In this document: positions 47,803-59,044 of the stretch, piece by piece | Layout of the letters: every line of letters starts with the position of its first letter | Numbering within the stretch: position 1 is the first letter of the stretch | Assembly: GCA_003117195.1 (NCBI GenBank) | Contig: BDSI01000008.1 | Span: 124,001-188,000 of the forward strand | Direction: 5' to 3' | Length of the DNA: 64,000 nucleotides | Source of the DNA: Eudorina sp. 2006-703-Eu-15 | Lineage: Eukaryota > Chlorophyta > Chlorophyceae > Chlamydomonadales > Volvocaceae | The notes under the pieces: generated by a model | The model's database searches: none | Seen by the model: the letters and a program-made list of their open reading frames with translations, nothing else | Told to the model about the DNA's origin: nothing | Translations under genes and position numbers: made by a program

Positions 47803-48756
47803 GACAGCTAAGGCTCGCCTAAAGCTCCAAATTAAATAATATAGAGTCGATCACCAGAAATCTTTCCTTGGGCAGGAGAGTGTGCCGCGTCGTACGTTTA
47901 ACCGCAGTGGCGCGGTGAAGAGCAGTTCAATAAATAATAATGTGCATGAAAAAGTGACGACCGAGTGGAATGTCACAGTCACAGACAGTCAATGCTGCTG
48001 TATCTGAAATTGTTAACGAATGTCAGGAGCTCAGGCACGTCAGCTATGCGTTTACGAGGTAACAACAGTATTAAGAGTATCACTCCTTTGTTATTTATAT
48101 GAACGGACGGCAGTCTGCTGAAAACTTAAATTGACTTTAGTGGCAGTCCGGTCTGTTTGTATGTCACACGCACGTTACGAACTCGATTAGCAGCGTAACT
48201 TACTTTCCATACTTACGTAGACAAAGATTGCTATGAGTCATGAAATTATGTAGTCAGCTTCCCACACGGCATGTACTTTAGTAGGAAACCAAGTAGGAAG
48301 GTGGGCGGGAGCCCTGCTACATACGCCTGTGTCTACGTCGAGCTTCCGCCAGCAAAAATCATATTTTCAACATGGAAGTTTGGTGCGTACAGCGACGGAC
48401 ATAGGCTCCATAGCCACGCTGGTGCAAAGGCAAGCGTCAATTTCTCCTGCGGTACGGCATGTGCCCTTGATGAGCTGCCGCCAGACTGCGCATCCACCGC
48501 CCGATCCCACACCATCAAATCTTTGAAACGTGAAACACGAAGAGTCCCCTCGCGAGTCGCGACGTCCCGGATGGCGGCATGTACGACATACCACTGCAGC
48601 TCGCTACGGCACACGCTTGCTTCAGTGTTCAAGCGCTTGCCATCTCAGCTGGGTGCAAGCACCGAAATTTCGTGCTTCGCATACCGATTAGTTGACAAAT
48701 ATGCAGCGACATCACGTGTCTATGTTATGTTATGCTATGCAATTAATGCAGTTAAT

Positions 48757-48890
48757 GATGTTACAGTGGACCCCGCGGGTCATTGGTGACGGCCGCAGCC
48801 TCCTCACCACACTCTGCAAAAACGAAACCGCGCCATCATGGCGCACCGGACAGGACCAGAAGTGCACCGAAGGACACCCCGCACCCACTC
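48757..48890 (+). repeat. dispersed repeat family 1, long copy
   Basis: GATGTTACAGTGGACCCCGC through GCGCCATCATGGCGC to AGTGCACCGAAGG and a final ACCCACTC, parallel to the copy at 49121. Confidence 0.9.
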
Positions 48891-49120
48891 TAACAGAGAT
48901 CATGGTAACCAGCCATCCCTCCTTACATGCGCTCTTCATCCCTCCATCAGGCACCGTTCACCGAAACCGGTCACCGGTTCGAGAGCCCCATCGGCTGCAC
49001 AACCGCATTCCCAACGAGCCCTTCGTCCCCAGCCCATTCTAATCGCTGGATGCCCGTGCCCACTCTAAAGCCCACTCAAGGGGAGCTAGACACCGGGGCG
49101 CCCCTACAAGGAACATTAAG

Positions 49121-49244
49121 GATGTTACAGTGGACCCCGCGGGTCATCGGTGACAGCCGTAGCTTCCTCACCACACACTGCAGAAACGAAACCGCGCCAC
49201 CGTGGCGCACCACACGTGCACCGAAAAACTCCCCGTGCTCACTC
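49121..49244 (+). repeat. dispersed repeat family 1, long copy
   Basis: GATGTTACAGTGGACCCCGC, GTGACAGCCGTAGCTTCCTC, GCGCCACCGTGGCGC hairpin, CGTGCACCGAAAAACTCCCC. Direct orientation with the neighbouring copy at 48757. Confidence 0.9.
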
Positions 49245-52200
49245 AACGGCGCGGTGGCAACGTGGCATGGCTTGCAGAGACCAGCCACAAGAGCCCGGCG
49301 CGCGAAGGTGCTGACATGCATTGGTGCGGCGGGGTTGGACACCGAGATGTTGATGCGCCCAGGACCCCAAGCTGTCGTGTGACGAATAGGACAGGCGGGC
49401 TCGGAATCCAAGGACGACGACGTTTTCTGCTCCTTTCGTTTCCGTTTCGTTACTTATATATTTTCGTTTCTCTCATTTCTAAATAGACTTACAGTGTATC
49501 AAAACGGGAAATAACGGGAGAGATTGACAGCAAGGCAAGGCGCACATTTCCTACAAGGGCGTTCGTGCCCTGAGCGCATTGAGAAACATGCCCTGGAATT
49601 TCTACAACCGAATGGAAGATGCGGTCTGCAAAGCCGGCGGTACGCGTATTGATAAATATTTTGAACAACATTTCTGACGCCGCCTTGAGAGGGTGGTCCA
49701 AGCATGCCGATGCGGCCGACAGAAACATCTTGATTGGCTGAGCGTGCCAGAATGTAATTCTGTTTTGTGCCGCGTCAGAAGCTGCCGTGAACGGGTTCGT
49801 CATGCAGCGGCCGGGTGTCTCTGGCCAGCGGTTTAGGAAGCCCAAGGAATCATGACATGTACAGTAAAAGTTCACAACACGATTTCTCATGGTAAAACTT
49901 GGAGAAGTTCATGCCGATACAGGTTCCACACTGCGGCGGGCGCGATTAGTCCAAATTAGTCACGCTGCAAGAGCTGCAAGAACGACGACATATACGAAAC
50001 GCAGGAACCACGGTGAAAGCGCGACATATACGAAGCCCAAACAGTTACTTGTATAGATCTGCACCTATCTACGTAACCATTTCGTGCGAAGGACATGATC
50101 ACTTTTGTAGCATAGCCGCGCGCGCGAGCTGGAACCTGCTGGAACGAAACGACAGCCACAGGAAATCCTCAGCTGGCGTGATCCCTAGGCCATTTACAAC
50201 TTCATTGTCCGTTATTATGAGGAATCACGACGACGTCTAACCGTGTGCGTGTTATTGATGCCACAAAAGAACGGGCAAGGTGCCGTAGGCACAAGACCGG
50301 CCGCGCCGCGCAACGCCAACCAGCGGGAGCAACCTTTCCTAAATGGGCGCGGAGATATCCTTTGCATGGTGCAGACGGGGCTGCTGGGGCATGATGTTAC
50401 AGGCACCAAGGTATGTGCCCCGCTTCGGCCGTTGAGCGTCAGTGCTCCGGCAGGTTGTCCACTCATCGTTCGGGCGCTAGGTGGCCCTGCACACAGCAAC
50501 CCGCTCTCCGCACCTCATCGCCCGACCGGAGGATGAAGCAGCTACCTCCGACAACCCGCGGGCGCGCGGGGTAGGTCCAGTGTAACATGATTTACACCAA
50601 AACACGGGTCCTTGCCCCTACTGTCTGAAATCTTGCCACGCTTGCACTTGGACTGAGATTCAAGCTCACACGACAGGGGACGGGCGTTCCACTTATGCGA
50701 CGGACATTATTGCACAGGCAGGGCCTACAGCTGGCTGTGCAGCAGGACTATCTTTGCTTAGAAAGGATTTTAATGGTGCACGCGCAGGATGGATATCCGT
50801 AAGTTTGCTGGCCCTTCGATGCGGCCCCATATCAAGGCCTACCTCTTGGAGCGCGTCCTGCACGTACCGTACGTTATTGCAATGTTTTCAGGCGCAGCAA
50901 GATAAAAATATACCGAACGTGCAACCAGTCGGCTGTCGTACACCATGCCCAACCGCCAACCGTCAACGAACATAGTCACACTAGGCTACATCACGAGAGT
51001 ACATCAGTGCTGATGTGGATTCATCCGACCGAACAATGCGTGACGGAGTCGAGCCGGGGGTAAAACTGAAGGCCGGTGAGAGGAGTGCACGCAGCTAGGT
51101 GGAGGTAAGCGTAAGCACCACAGCTGCCCATCACAAGCATCCACCTTGTAACGAATACTACCACGCACACAGACAAAGCAACTAACACGACACATGATCA
51201 ATCGCCGCACGTAACCCTAGGAGTATGTACACCATGAAACCTGATGCCAGGACGCCATTTCACAAACAACAGGAGAAAACAAATAGCGGTGGCCAACCTT
51301 CCGGCTAGCTCAGCGCTGTCCGATAGGATCCGATAGATCCGTGCACGCACGTATACCATATGCCTTGTATGACCACATGCAGTAAGTAGCCCGGGCTACC
51401 ATCTCGAATGATGATTCCCGCTATTTCACGGGTCATCTATGCCCGAGCTCACCAGGGGCCCCGCCCCTCGCGCGCCAAAACAACAGCAGTGGCGGAGTAC
51501 GGACGGTACGGCTGGACTGCCCTAATTCACGACAGCCGACTGTCGGCAGTCGGCTGTCGAGTCCGTCCGTCATGCGCGTCTCAAGAGCCCAGAGCTCCGC
51601 AGGCACGGTGCGTGTGTGTTTATGTATGTGTGTGTTTTCAAGCAGGCAGGGCAGGCGTGCGTGACATGCAACGGGCACACACGGTGCGTGTGCGTGTGTG
51701 TGCCTTCGATGGTCAAATCACAGATCATCATCACGTTATTATTCATTGCGACCAGCTGTACATTCGAGCCAAGCGAGGCGTCTGCTGTCCATAACCTAGC
51801 TTGGATGTTGGCCTTAAACACTTCAGAGGCGCGACCGTCCCGCCGTGCGACTACAAAATGCGAACACCGACCGACGGTGTCTAGTCTTGCGACGCCGTCT
51901 GAGGCGGAATGCGTGAGTTGATCGACCACCCGCACTATACTACTCGTTTAGATAGACGGGTGTCCGCGCGGCTTATTACTTTCCGCAGTGTACATACGAG
52001 CATCCACACGTGTGAACAAGACCAGGCAGCACTCGTCCACCGTACATACCGTACATATCATCGTACGCTGAAACACGGTCACGTCATGCCACGACATACA
52101 GCTCATACATATTCCGAGAAAAAAGAGCCACAGCCTCGATCAATCCGGCCATAAGCTGCATATGTACACCAGGGTTTGTACACACGCACACACCTCCTAA

Positions 52201-52558
52201 ACACACACCTGCTACTGACTGAGCCAATGCTGCTATCTAGCGCGTCGACCTGACCATCGGATATCCAACAGTAACGCGCTTACACTGTGTGTACGAATAC
52301 CTGCATGCGGCTGCCCCATTCCTTCCCAGGGCCAAGGCATTCCTTCTTAACTGCCGGCCATTCACAGACCCTACCTGCAGGCAGGAATTCTCTTGTCGTG
52401 CATACGACGGAGGTGGACGGCAGTTGGACGGCAGTTGGGCGGCAGTTGTCATGCCTGGGAGCGGCATGCATGTATATGTTGATTGATGCTGTACAAGGAT
52501 GCCTAGGTTAACATCTGCTGGGCCATTGCGAGCTCAGATGTGTGTATATATGTTGGGC

Positions 52559-52563
52559 TTACA
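52559..52563 (-). terminator. possible TGTAA polyadenylation signal of VMP-G
   Basis: TGTAA on the minus strand about 50 nt after the VMP-G stop; a second one lies at 52280-52284. Either could serve. Confidence 0.35.
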
Positions 52564-52612
52564 CCGCATGCAGTTCTTGTTGATGGTATGTATAGCGGCG
52601 CGCGGTGACTGA

Positions 52613-55600
52613 CTATCCGACTACGAACTCTGGTGGAGGCATGTCCGGGATTTCCGGCGGCGGCGAGGAACGAGGAGATGGCGGGCGGCGACTAGGGGCG
52701 GGCGGCGAGCGCTTGACGGGGGACGGCGGAGGCCGTGGTGGCGAGCGGGAAGGCTGGGGTGGCGAAGACTGCTGCGTGAGAGGCGGCGGTGACGGCGAGC
52801 GCTTTTCCAAGGGCGGCGGTGACGGCGAGCGCTTTTCCATGGGCGGCGGTGACGGCGAGCGCTTTTCCATGGGCGGCGGTGACGGCGAGCGCTTTTCCGG
52901 TGACGGCGAGCGTTTTACTGGCGGTGGTGACGTCGACTTGGTTGGAGGAGGCGGCCGCGCTGGCGGGGGCGGCTGCGCCACGTCCTTGCACTCGCTGCTG
53001 CTGGCATCGTAGCGGCATACTTTGACCTCCATCTTGGAGCCAGATTCCACCAGGGCTGCAGGGTAAAGGGTGAGGCGGGTGGGGGTGCAACTCTGAGGCC
53101 ACTTTGATGAACGTCGCTAAGTAATCTCAACGTATCGGGAAATTGTAGCACAGCAGCCTTCTGGACGGGAAAAACCGAAAGGACGTTTGGGCAGTGATGT
53201 GATGAGGCACGGCGCCCCCTGTTGCAGGAGGTCAGCTCACCTCCCGTGCGCACGACGAGTTTGTAGGCGGACAGGTCCAGGGCGTTGTTGGGGTCGATGG
53301 TTCCGATGATCGTCACCTTGGGGTCGCCCTTGGCGAGGAAGTTGTTGTCGATGTCCTTGGAGAGCTCGTGCACGTTGACCTGGGCGGAAGCGGGGCGGGG
53401 AGGGGGAAGGGATGCGACGGGCTGGCTCGGAGGCATGCTGGGGCAACGGGATATACATGGCGCAACGGGTCAGTGGCGCAGGAGCCGCAGGGGTATGAAG
53501 TAATGATGACCGCGTACATGTGTTTTTGCACTCCAGGTTGTGCGCCTGGCTCTTGCGCTCCGTGCTGCCGCCCGTTACCCCGCGCCAGGCCCTCACCTTG
53601 CGGTCAAACTGGCTATCCAGGTTCTGGTCACCACCCGCCTTGACACGCAGCGCCAGGTACACGTTCCTGAATGGGCAGACAGGTGGGCCAGGCCAGACGC
53701 GATCGCTCACTCCTTGTCAGAAGCAAAAAAGGCACAAGGGGAAGCATGCCTAGGCACCAAGGTTTGCTGCTGTCGCTGCCTCCAGGGATTGCATCGCTTG
53801 GCAAGGTTGCCCGCTCGCCCACCAATCATTATTCAGTTCATGCGTGGCGTTACTCACTTCTTGTAGGCTGTCGTACCCAGCCAGTCGGGCTGGATCTTGA
53901 TCATGGCGTTCTCAGGCCCCAGGTACGTGGCGGGCAGGGTGTAGGCCCGGAAGGCCTTGGAGGGGAAGGTCGAGGAGTTGAGCTGGTCCAGAGGGGTGGC
54001 CCAGCCCAGGCGCCAAAGCTCGGGGGCGCTGGGACAGCTGTTGCCGGAGCCCATCGAGGTGGAGTAATCGTTATACTCGACGCCATTCTTCCAGCCGTGA
54101 TAGATATTGAGGTTGTGGAGGCTCTCCTGGAGCACAGTGCCCTTGTTGTACACGCCCTGAGGGAGGGCACACAGGCACACGAGCGACGGATCCACCGAGG
54201 GGCCACGTTAGGTGCGGTCCAGGTATGCATGTGGGCATTCTAATAAGGGACGGGTTCCATAAGCTCCATGCCATGCGGACTTTGCCTTCGTTGGACAACA
54301 AAATAAGCCCCCCAAGCCGCATCCTTCCCCAATCAACGCTCCGAGACCACTCACGTCCTTGTCCGGCGTGTACCAGGTCTGCGTCCCCGGCAGCTCCGCC
54401 AGCCCGACCCAGCCACACGTGTTAACGAGTCCGTTAGGCAGGACGTAGGAGAAGTGGGTGAAGCCGCCCAGGTAGCCGCTGCCGTACTGCTTGGTGGCCG
54501 CAGCCCTGGCCGCCGTCGCCATGGCGTCCTCATCGCATCGCTGGATGGCGGTGCTGCAGGATACGGGCGTGCTGATCACCTGGAGCAGGAGGGAGGGCAC
54601 GGAGGCGAGCGGCGCTCGGTGCACATGCAGCTCACGGACAATCCTAGGGCTCCTAACGTATTATCATTAACAATTATATGTATTTACTCATGGTTCCAAT
54701 TAATTTGCGATTCAAGTTGGGTAATAGTTTCGGTGCGTCCTCGCCCTTTTCCAGCCCTGAATTGTTCATTGTGGCCCCGGTGGGGCGCCAGCGGTGTAAA
54801 GGAGTCTTAACTGTACGGGGGCGGCGAGCTGTCGCGCGTCTTGCGTTTGCTCAGATCTGCTTGGGGTATGTCGTTACGCATTTAGGCCAGATATGGATTG
54901 CATCCGTATTGCCTGCACATTACGTTGTGAATATTGCGGTTGAGGCCGTACCGAACATTCGGCCTTTCCTCCGTCAGTCCCAATGACGGATGACGGACGG
55001 TGGTGTGCGACTACATAACACCACGTCAAGCTTGCTACTGAAGATTGCTGCCGGGAATGGCAGAGTCATCAGCAAGAGTAATTGCATTGTTGACACGCCT
55101 TAACATGTGGCGTTCGCGGCCCGCCCTGCCCTGCTCCGTCCTGGTCCGTCCGGCTCCCAGGTCCAGTACCAGTTCCGAGACCATTTTCACAACTCAAGGG
55201 TCAGAAGCTTTCATACAGCTGCTGAATTAGAATTTTTAATTACAGTCATGAAATTTAGCAGGCGATCGGCACGAACGGGCGTTCCGAAACTTTACAAGAA
55301 TCGTTTTCTGAACGTACCTCCGAACTTCTGCGAGGCGGGGTCTGGTCGGGTTTAGTCTTTCCTTTGCCATTTTGAACTGCAAAATATTTACTATTTTCCC
55401 ATTACCCTACAAAGATTACGGTAATCAATAGTTCAACTGCTGTATGTACCAGTATGGTGCAACGTAGAAGAGCAGCACATCAGTTGGGGACCTTTACTAA
55501 ATCGCCATCAATGATAAAATTCAGAGTTTCAAGCAAGTTGAGCAAATTTGGCGTTGATGAGCCGTCCGCCGCTAGGTGATAAATCACCGGGGTATGGTGT

Positions 55601-57150
55601 CTGAGTTTACCTACACGAAGCATACACTCCGCTCACCGTGACGCTGTCGTACACCACTTTGCCGTAGCTGCAGTTGCGCAGGAAGTTGGAGTAGCCCAGG
55701 GTGCCGGTGTAGGCCTGCTGCACGGCGGAGATCTGGGGCGCGTGCGAATGCAACCGCAGAGCACAAGGCTGCTGATTGCTTGGGCGCTTGGGGGAGCAGC
55801 ACGCGATATAGTTATGGTGCACACCGCTACCACCCTCTCAACAGGCACGGGCCACGGCCCCCACCTGCGCGCCTGTCCGGGTGCAAGTGCCAGAGAGACT
55901 CAGCACCATGACCAGCAGCTTGAGGGAGAGGCCGGTGGTCTTCACGGGGGCGGCCACCCGGGTGACGGTGGCGGTGCTCACACTCGCGCACACACTGGGA
56001 TCGGCGGCGGAGAGGGTACAGTTCTGCACGCAGGGGCATCAAACGACGTGCGCAAGACGAGGCGTTGTTGGCGCTGGCGTTGATTCACCCATCGCAATTC
56101 GAGTGTCTGGCCGACCTTCACCGCAGTATAACAGGACCTCACAGCCGTCAGAGACATGACCGGAGTAGCTGGTATGCCAGCACTCGCTGCGTGCCTGCCG
56201 TCGCTGCCTCCAGTTGGTAGCTGCGCGTGCAGGTCGGTGTCAGGCGCGGTGCCGCAGCCTGTAGCGACCTGCCCAGGGGTTTTGCCGCACCCGCCACCGA
56301 CCCTGCGGTACTTCTAACGGGTATCAGCTGGCTAAGCCCTTCCTTACAGAAGGGGCACCAGGCAAGCAGGGCCAGATGATAGATTGTTCTGACCGAACAA
56401 GCACGTCACATCTGTCCCCAGGCCGCATCCCACCCGCCGGTCGCCACCCACCCACCCACCCACCAGCGACACGACCGCTCCGGCCGGGACTGCCTCTCCC
56501 AGCATGGCCCCCAGCGGCTGGCCGGGCAGCTTGTACACGTCACCCGAGGTCAACGTCACCAGCGTCCAGACCTCCCGAACGTGGGTGTTCTTGTACACCA
56601 GCTTGCCCTGGTGGGATGCAGGGTTTCAATCAATAGGCGACACGCATCAGAGGTGTCCGCACGTCATTTGATGGCAGTGATGGCAGGCTGAGCGTGCTGA
56701 CGTATGCACGCAGCCGTGCACAACCGTGGACGAGCAGTCCATGTCTGATCACAGGGGGGAGATGCTTCCGGACAAAAGCTTTAGGTCAAAAATCCTTGAC
56801 GGAACGCGTCGGTTCTTGATGAAAGCGCTGTCGCTTACCTCGATTGCCACCTCCGTCGTAGCAGACCGTGCGCCTGCGAAGCCAAGTAGCCGCAAGGGCA
56901 GCATTGAATCAGTTAATACGAACGGATTGTCTGGCAGGCGTTCGAGTACTGATATGCTCGCTACGCGCGGTTTGTAGCGCTAAGCAGTACCAAATCATAT
57001 GGCGTCACGAAGGGCCATGATGATGGGTTGTCATGATGCCAGTTACGTCTTTTATTGCGCCCCGATAGGCCCCTGCAAGAAACCTGGCCTTACAGGACAC
57101 TTACCAGGAGTCGTCATGGCTAAAGAGAAGGCTACCAGCAAAACGGCCAT
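52613..57150 (-). CDS. VMP-G: secreted M11 metalloprotease with Pro-rich tail
   Basis: Gametolysin/VMP-type matrix metalloprotease, 551 aa. Exons on the minus strand: 57150-57105, 56873-56839, 56607-56464, 56023-55865, 55732-55637, 54579-54355, 54156-53858, 53666-53597, 53379-53241, 53055-52613 (1,656 nt). Signal peptide MAVLLVAFSLAMTTPG in exon 1 (phase 1), short exon 2 (ARSATTEVAIE, phase 0), then GKLVYKNTHVREVW. Active-site region QESLHNLNIYH at residues 245-255: the Gly expected in HxxGxxH is Asn. STSMG Met-turn at 267-271. The tail after SSSECKDVAQ has KRSPSPPPMEKRS-type repeats and ends PPPEFVVG. Exons 3-9 and most introns match VMP-H closely in inverted orientation. Intron 5 (54580-55636) is 1,057 nt against 295 nt in VMP-H, an expansion or an H-side loss. 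Confidence 0.95.
52930..56712 (-). repeat. left arm of a large inverted duplication (VMP-G side)
   Basis: Exons and introns 3 to 10 correspond in order to 59568-62720 read on the other strand, including intronic sequence. The similarity drops sharply upstream of the third exon at about 56712. Ends are approximate. Confidence 0.88.
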
Positions 57151-59044
57151 CGCATTAAATGAGTAAGGCTTCCATGAGCTGATTCGTGGGTAAGCCATCG
57201 TTTGATTGACAACTGAACCTGCAATCGGTGCGGCGACGATTGCCTGGTCTTTTTAGTACCAAGCAGTCACTTGATACATAACTACTTTGGTTTTAAACAT
57301 GGTGCTTTATGCAGCAATACCGAGTTAATCACTCCTTGTTCAGGAATCCATCACACGACGTACCGTACGGATATATACTGGGAAAGCCTACACCTCAAGT
57401 CGCAAGGACCAGCAATGCTCTTAATAACATCTGCTGATAAAGCTGTATTTTATCGAAACGACAATATGTATGCCCCTTGCAACGACAAGGTGATGTTATG
57501 CTTGTTCCAACAACCTTGCCGACAACTGCGATGCTTATAATTCGAATGATCTGATGTATGCTTTCGTTATTACAAATGTCGCTCAGATTAGAAGCTGATC
57601 GGTGAGGCAATTCCGCCAATGGAGTCTGTCTGATGTACTGCCACTAATGAAGTGCAAAAACTTCCTCCAAAATTCCTGAAAGATTTCAGAGTTCATATTA
57701 TCATGATATTGCGATCTGGTTCGTAATCACATACGAGTTGTGATGTCGTCCTGTAGGCCGCCGTTGTACGCCGACGCTACATCCGCCTTCGGACAGCGAG
57801 TACGCTCGATTCTCGACGGAGACAGGCACGGGCATGTGCCCAGGCTTGTGATCAATGTCACACTTACTGAAGGGTCACCACAACGCACAAAACATCAGCC
57901 AACGTGTTCGGATAATTTTTCAAAATGCTTCAACGGTCTCCAACGGGCTCCACGCAGATAGAAATCGACAACGGTCAAATTAAAACGTTCAAGGAGTCAT
58001 CTCTCAGACTCTTTCCCATGTCCAGGTCGTTGGCTTGCTCTGTCTGCGCCTGAAGTGTAACGTGCACGCCGTGCACGGGTGCTTGCGTTATGTGTTCGTT
58101 ACATGAGGCCGCATCGCCTTGGTGTTTCCGTGCTGTGCGCGGGATCCGACGTGGCCCGTGGGCCCTACTCAGTTGAGCAACAACGGAATCAGACGGCTTA
58201 TACCGAAATTCAAACTGTTTAGGGTTATCGATGCAGGTAGATGTAATGACGTTGTCGGTCTGACGGACAGCTGACGAATGTATAAGCCAAGCTGGCTGAT
58301 TGGTTGATTGGATAGTATAATGTAACTAAGCCCAACATACGTCCGCAAAGTTGACGCGTGTTTCAATTACAAGTTGCAGGACTGAAGGAAAGTGTGACGT
58401 CCATCGCGAGTCTACCTGACCACGTCAGCTTGAAGGTGGATGTAGCGTCGGGTACAACAGCAGCCTACCCTGGGCCTACGCTGGCCTACCGCCCGACATC
58501 AGTACTCGTACGTGGTCCTGATTCCACATCTACCTGCAAGCGGTATTTATTCAAGCTGTAAGAATGTCGAGTTCATAAAGTGCCAGTGATGTATATCTAC
58601 CCAGATCGGTGCCTTTAGGTGCGACCACAGCGCAGCACATCTAACAGGACACGATCTTATCGCTGGATCGCGGCTAATTAAATCCTTTGAATTACGAGGA
58701 ATTAGGAAACCGCTTGACAACAAAGCAAACACTGGAGCGACCGCCAGCATTCATTCAAGGATATAATTGGCTTCGATTCGGCGTCAACAGGGCTTGACTT
58801 GTCATTGACAACGCGACTCTGCGCCCGTGCAGGTAAGCGCTTTCCGAGTAGCAGTACGCCTTTGTGATCGGTTCTCGGAAGAAGGAACGGCTCCATTGAC
58901 CAAGTGATAGAGATAATTGACTATGAAGGCATGACATTGTGTCGCCATCGTCCCCGCACCGACCGATCGCCGGCGCAGGTTTGTTTCGTTATGGCTCACC
59001 GACGCGCAAGTGCGTCACATCCTTCGGCTACTAATACAAGTAAA
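57151..59044. promoter_or_regulatory. shared divergent intergenic region between VMP-G and VMP-H
   Basis: The two genes start 1.9 kb apart and point away from each other, so this segment must carry both promoters. It is AT-richer than the flanks. No motif was recognised with confidence, and an open frame at 57271-57540 has no recognisable family. Confidence 0.5.

Larger units (their letters stand above)
47803..52612. other. intergenic region between VMP-F and VMP-G
   Basis: Upstream flank of VMP-F and downstream flank of VMP-G. Contains two direct copies of repeat family 1 about 365 bp apart (48757-48890 and 49121-49244). Opposed open frames at 48271-48789 (+) and 48333-48632 (-), and a 133-codon minus frame at 49489-49890, are protein-like in composition but match no family recognised, lack a signal peptide and gave no splice-consistent model. 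No gene is called. Confidence 0.45.

Noticed and set aside
48271..48789. 172-codon plus frame with a 99-codon minus frame opposite
   Set aside because: Protein-like pieces but no recognisable family, and its 3' end runs into a family-1 repeat; left as intergenic.
49489..49890. 133-codon minus-strand frame
   Set aside because: No recognisable domain, leader or splice partners; could be real but cannot be supported.
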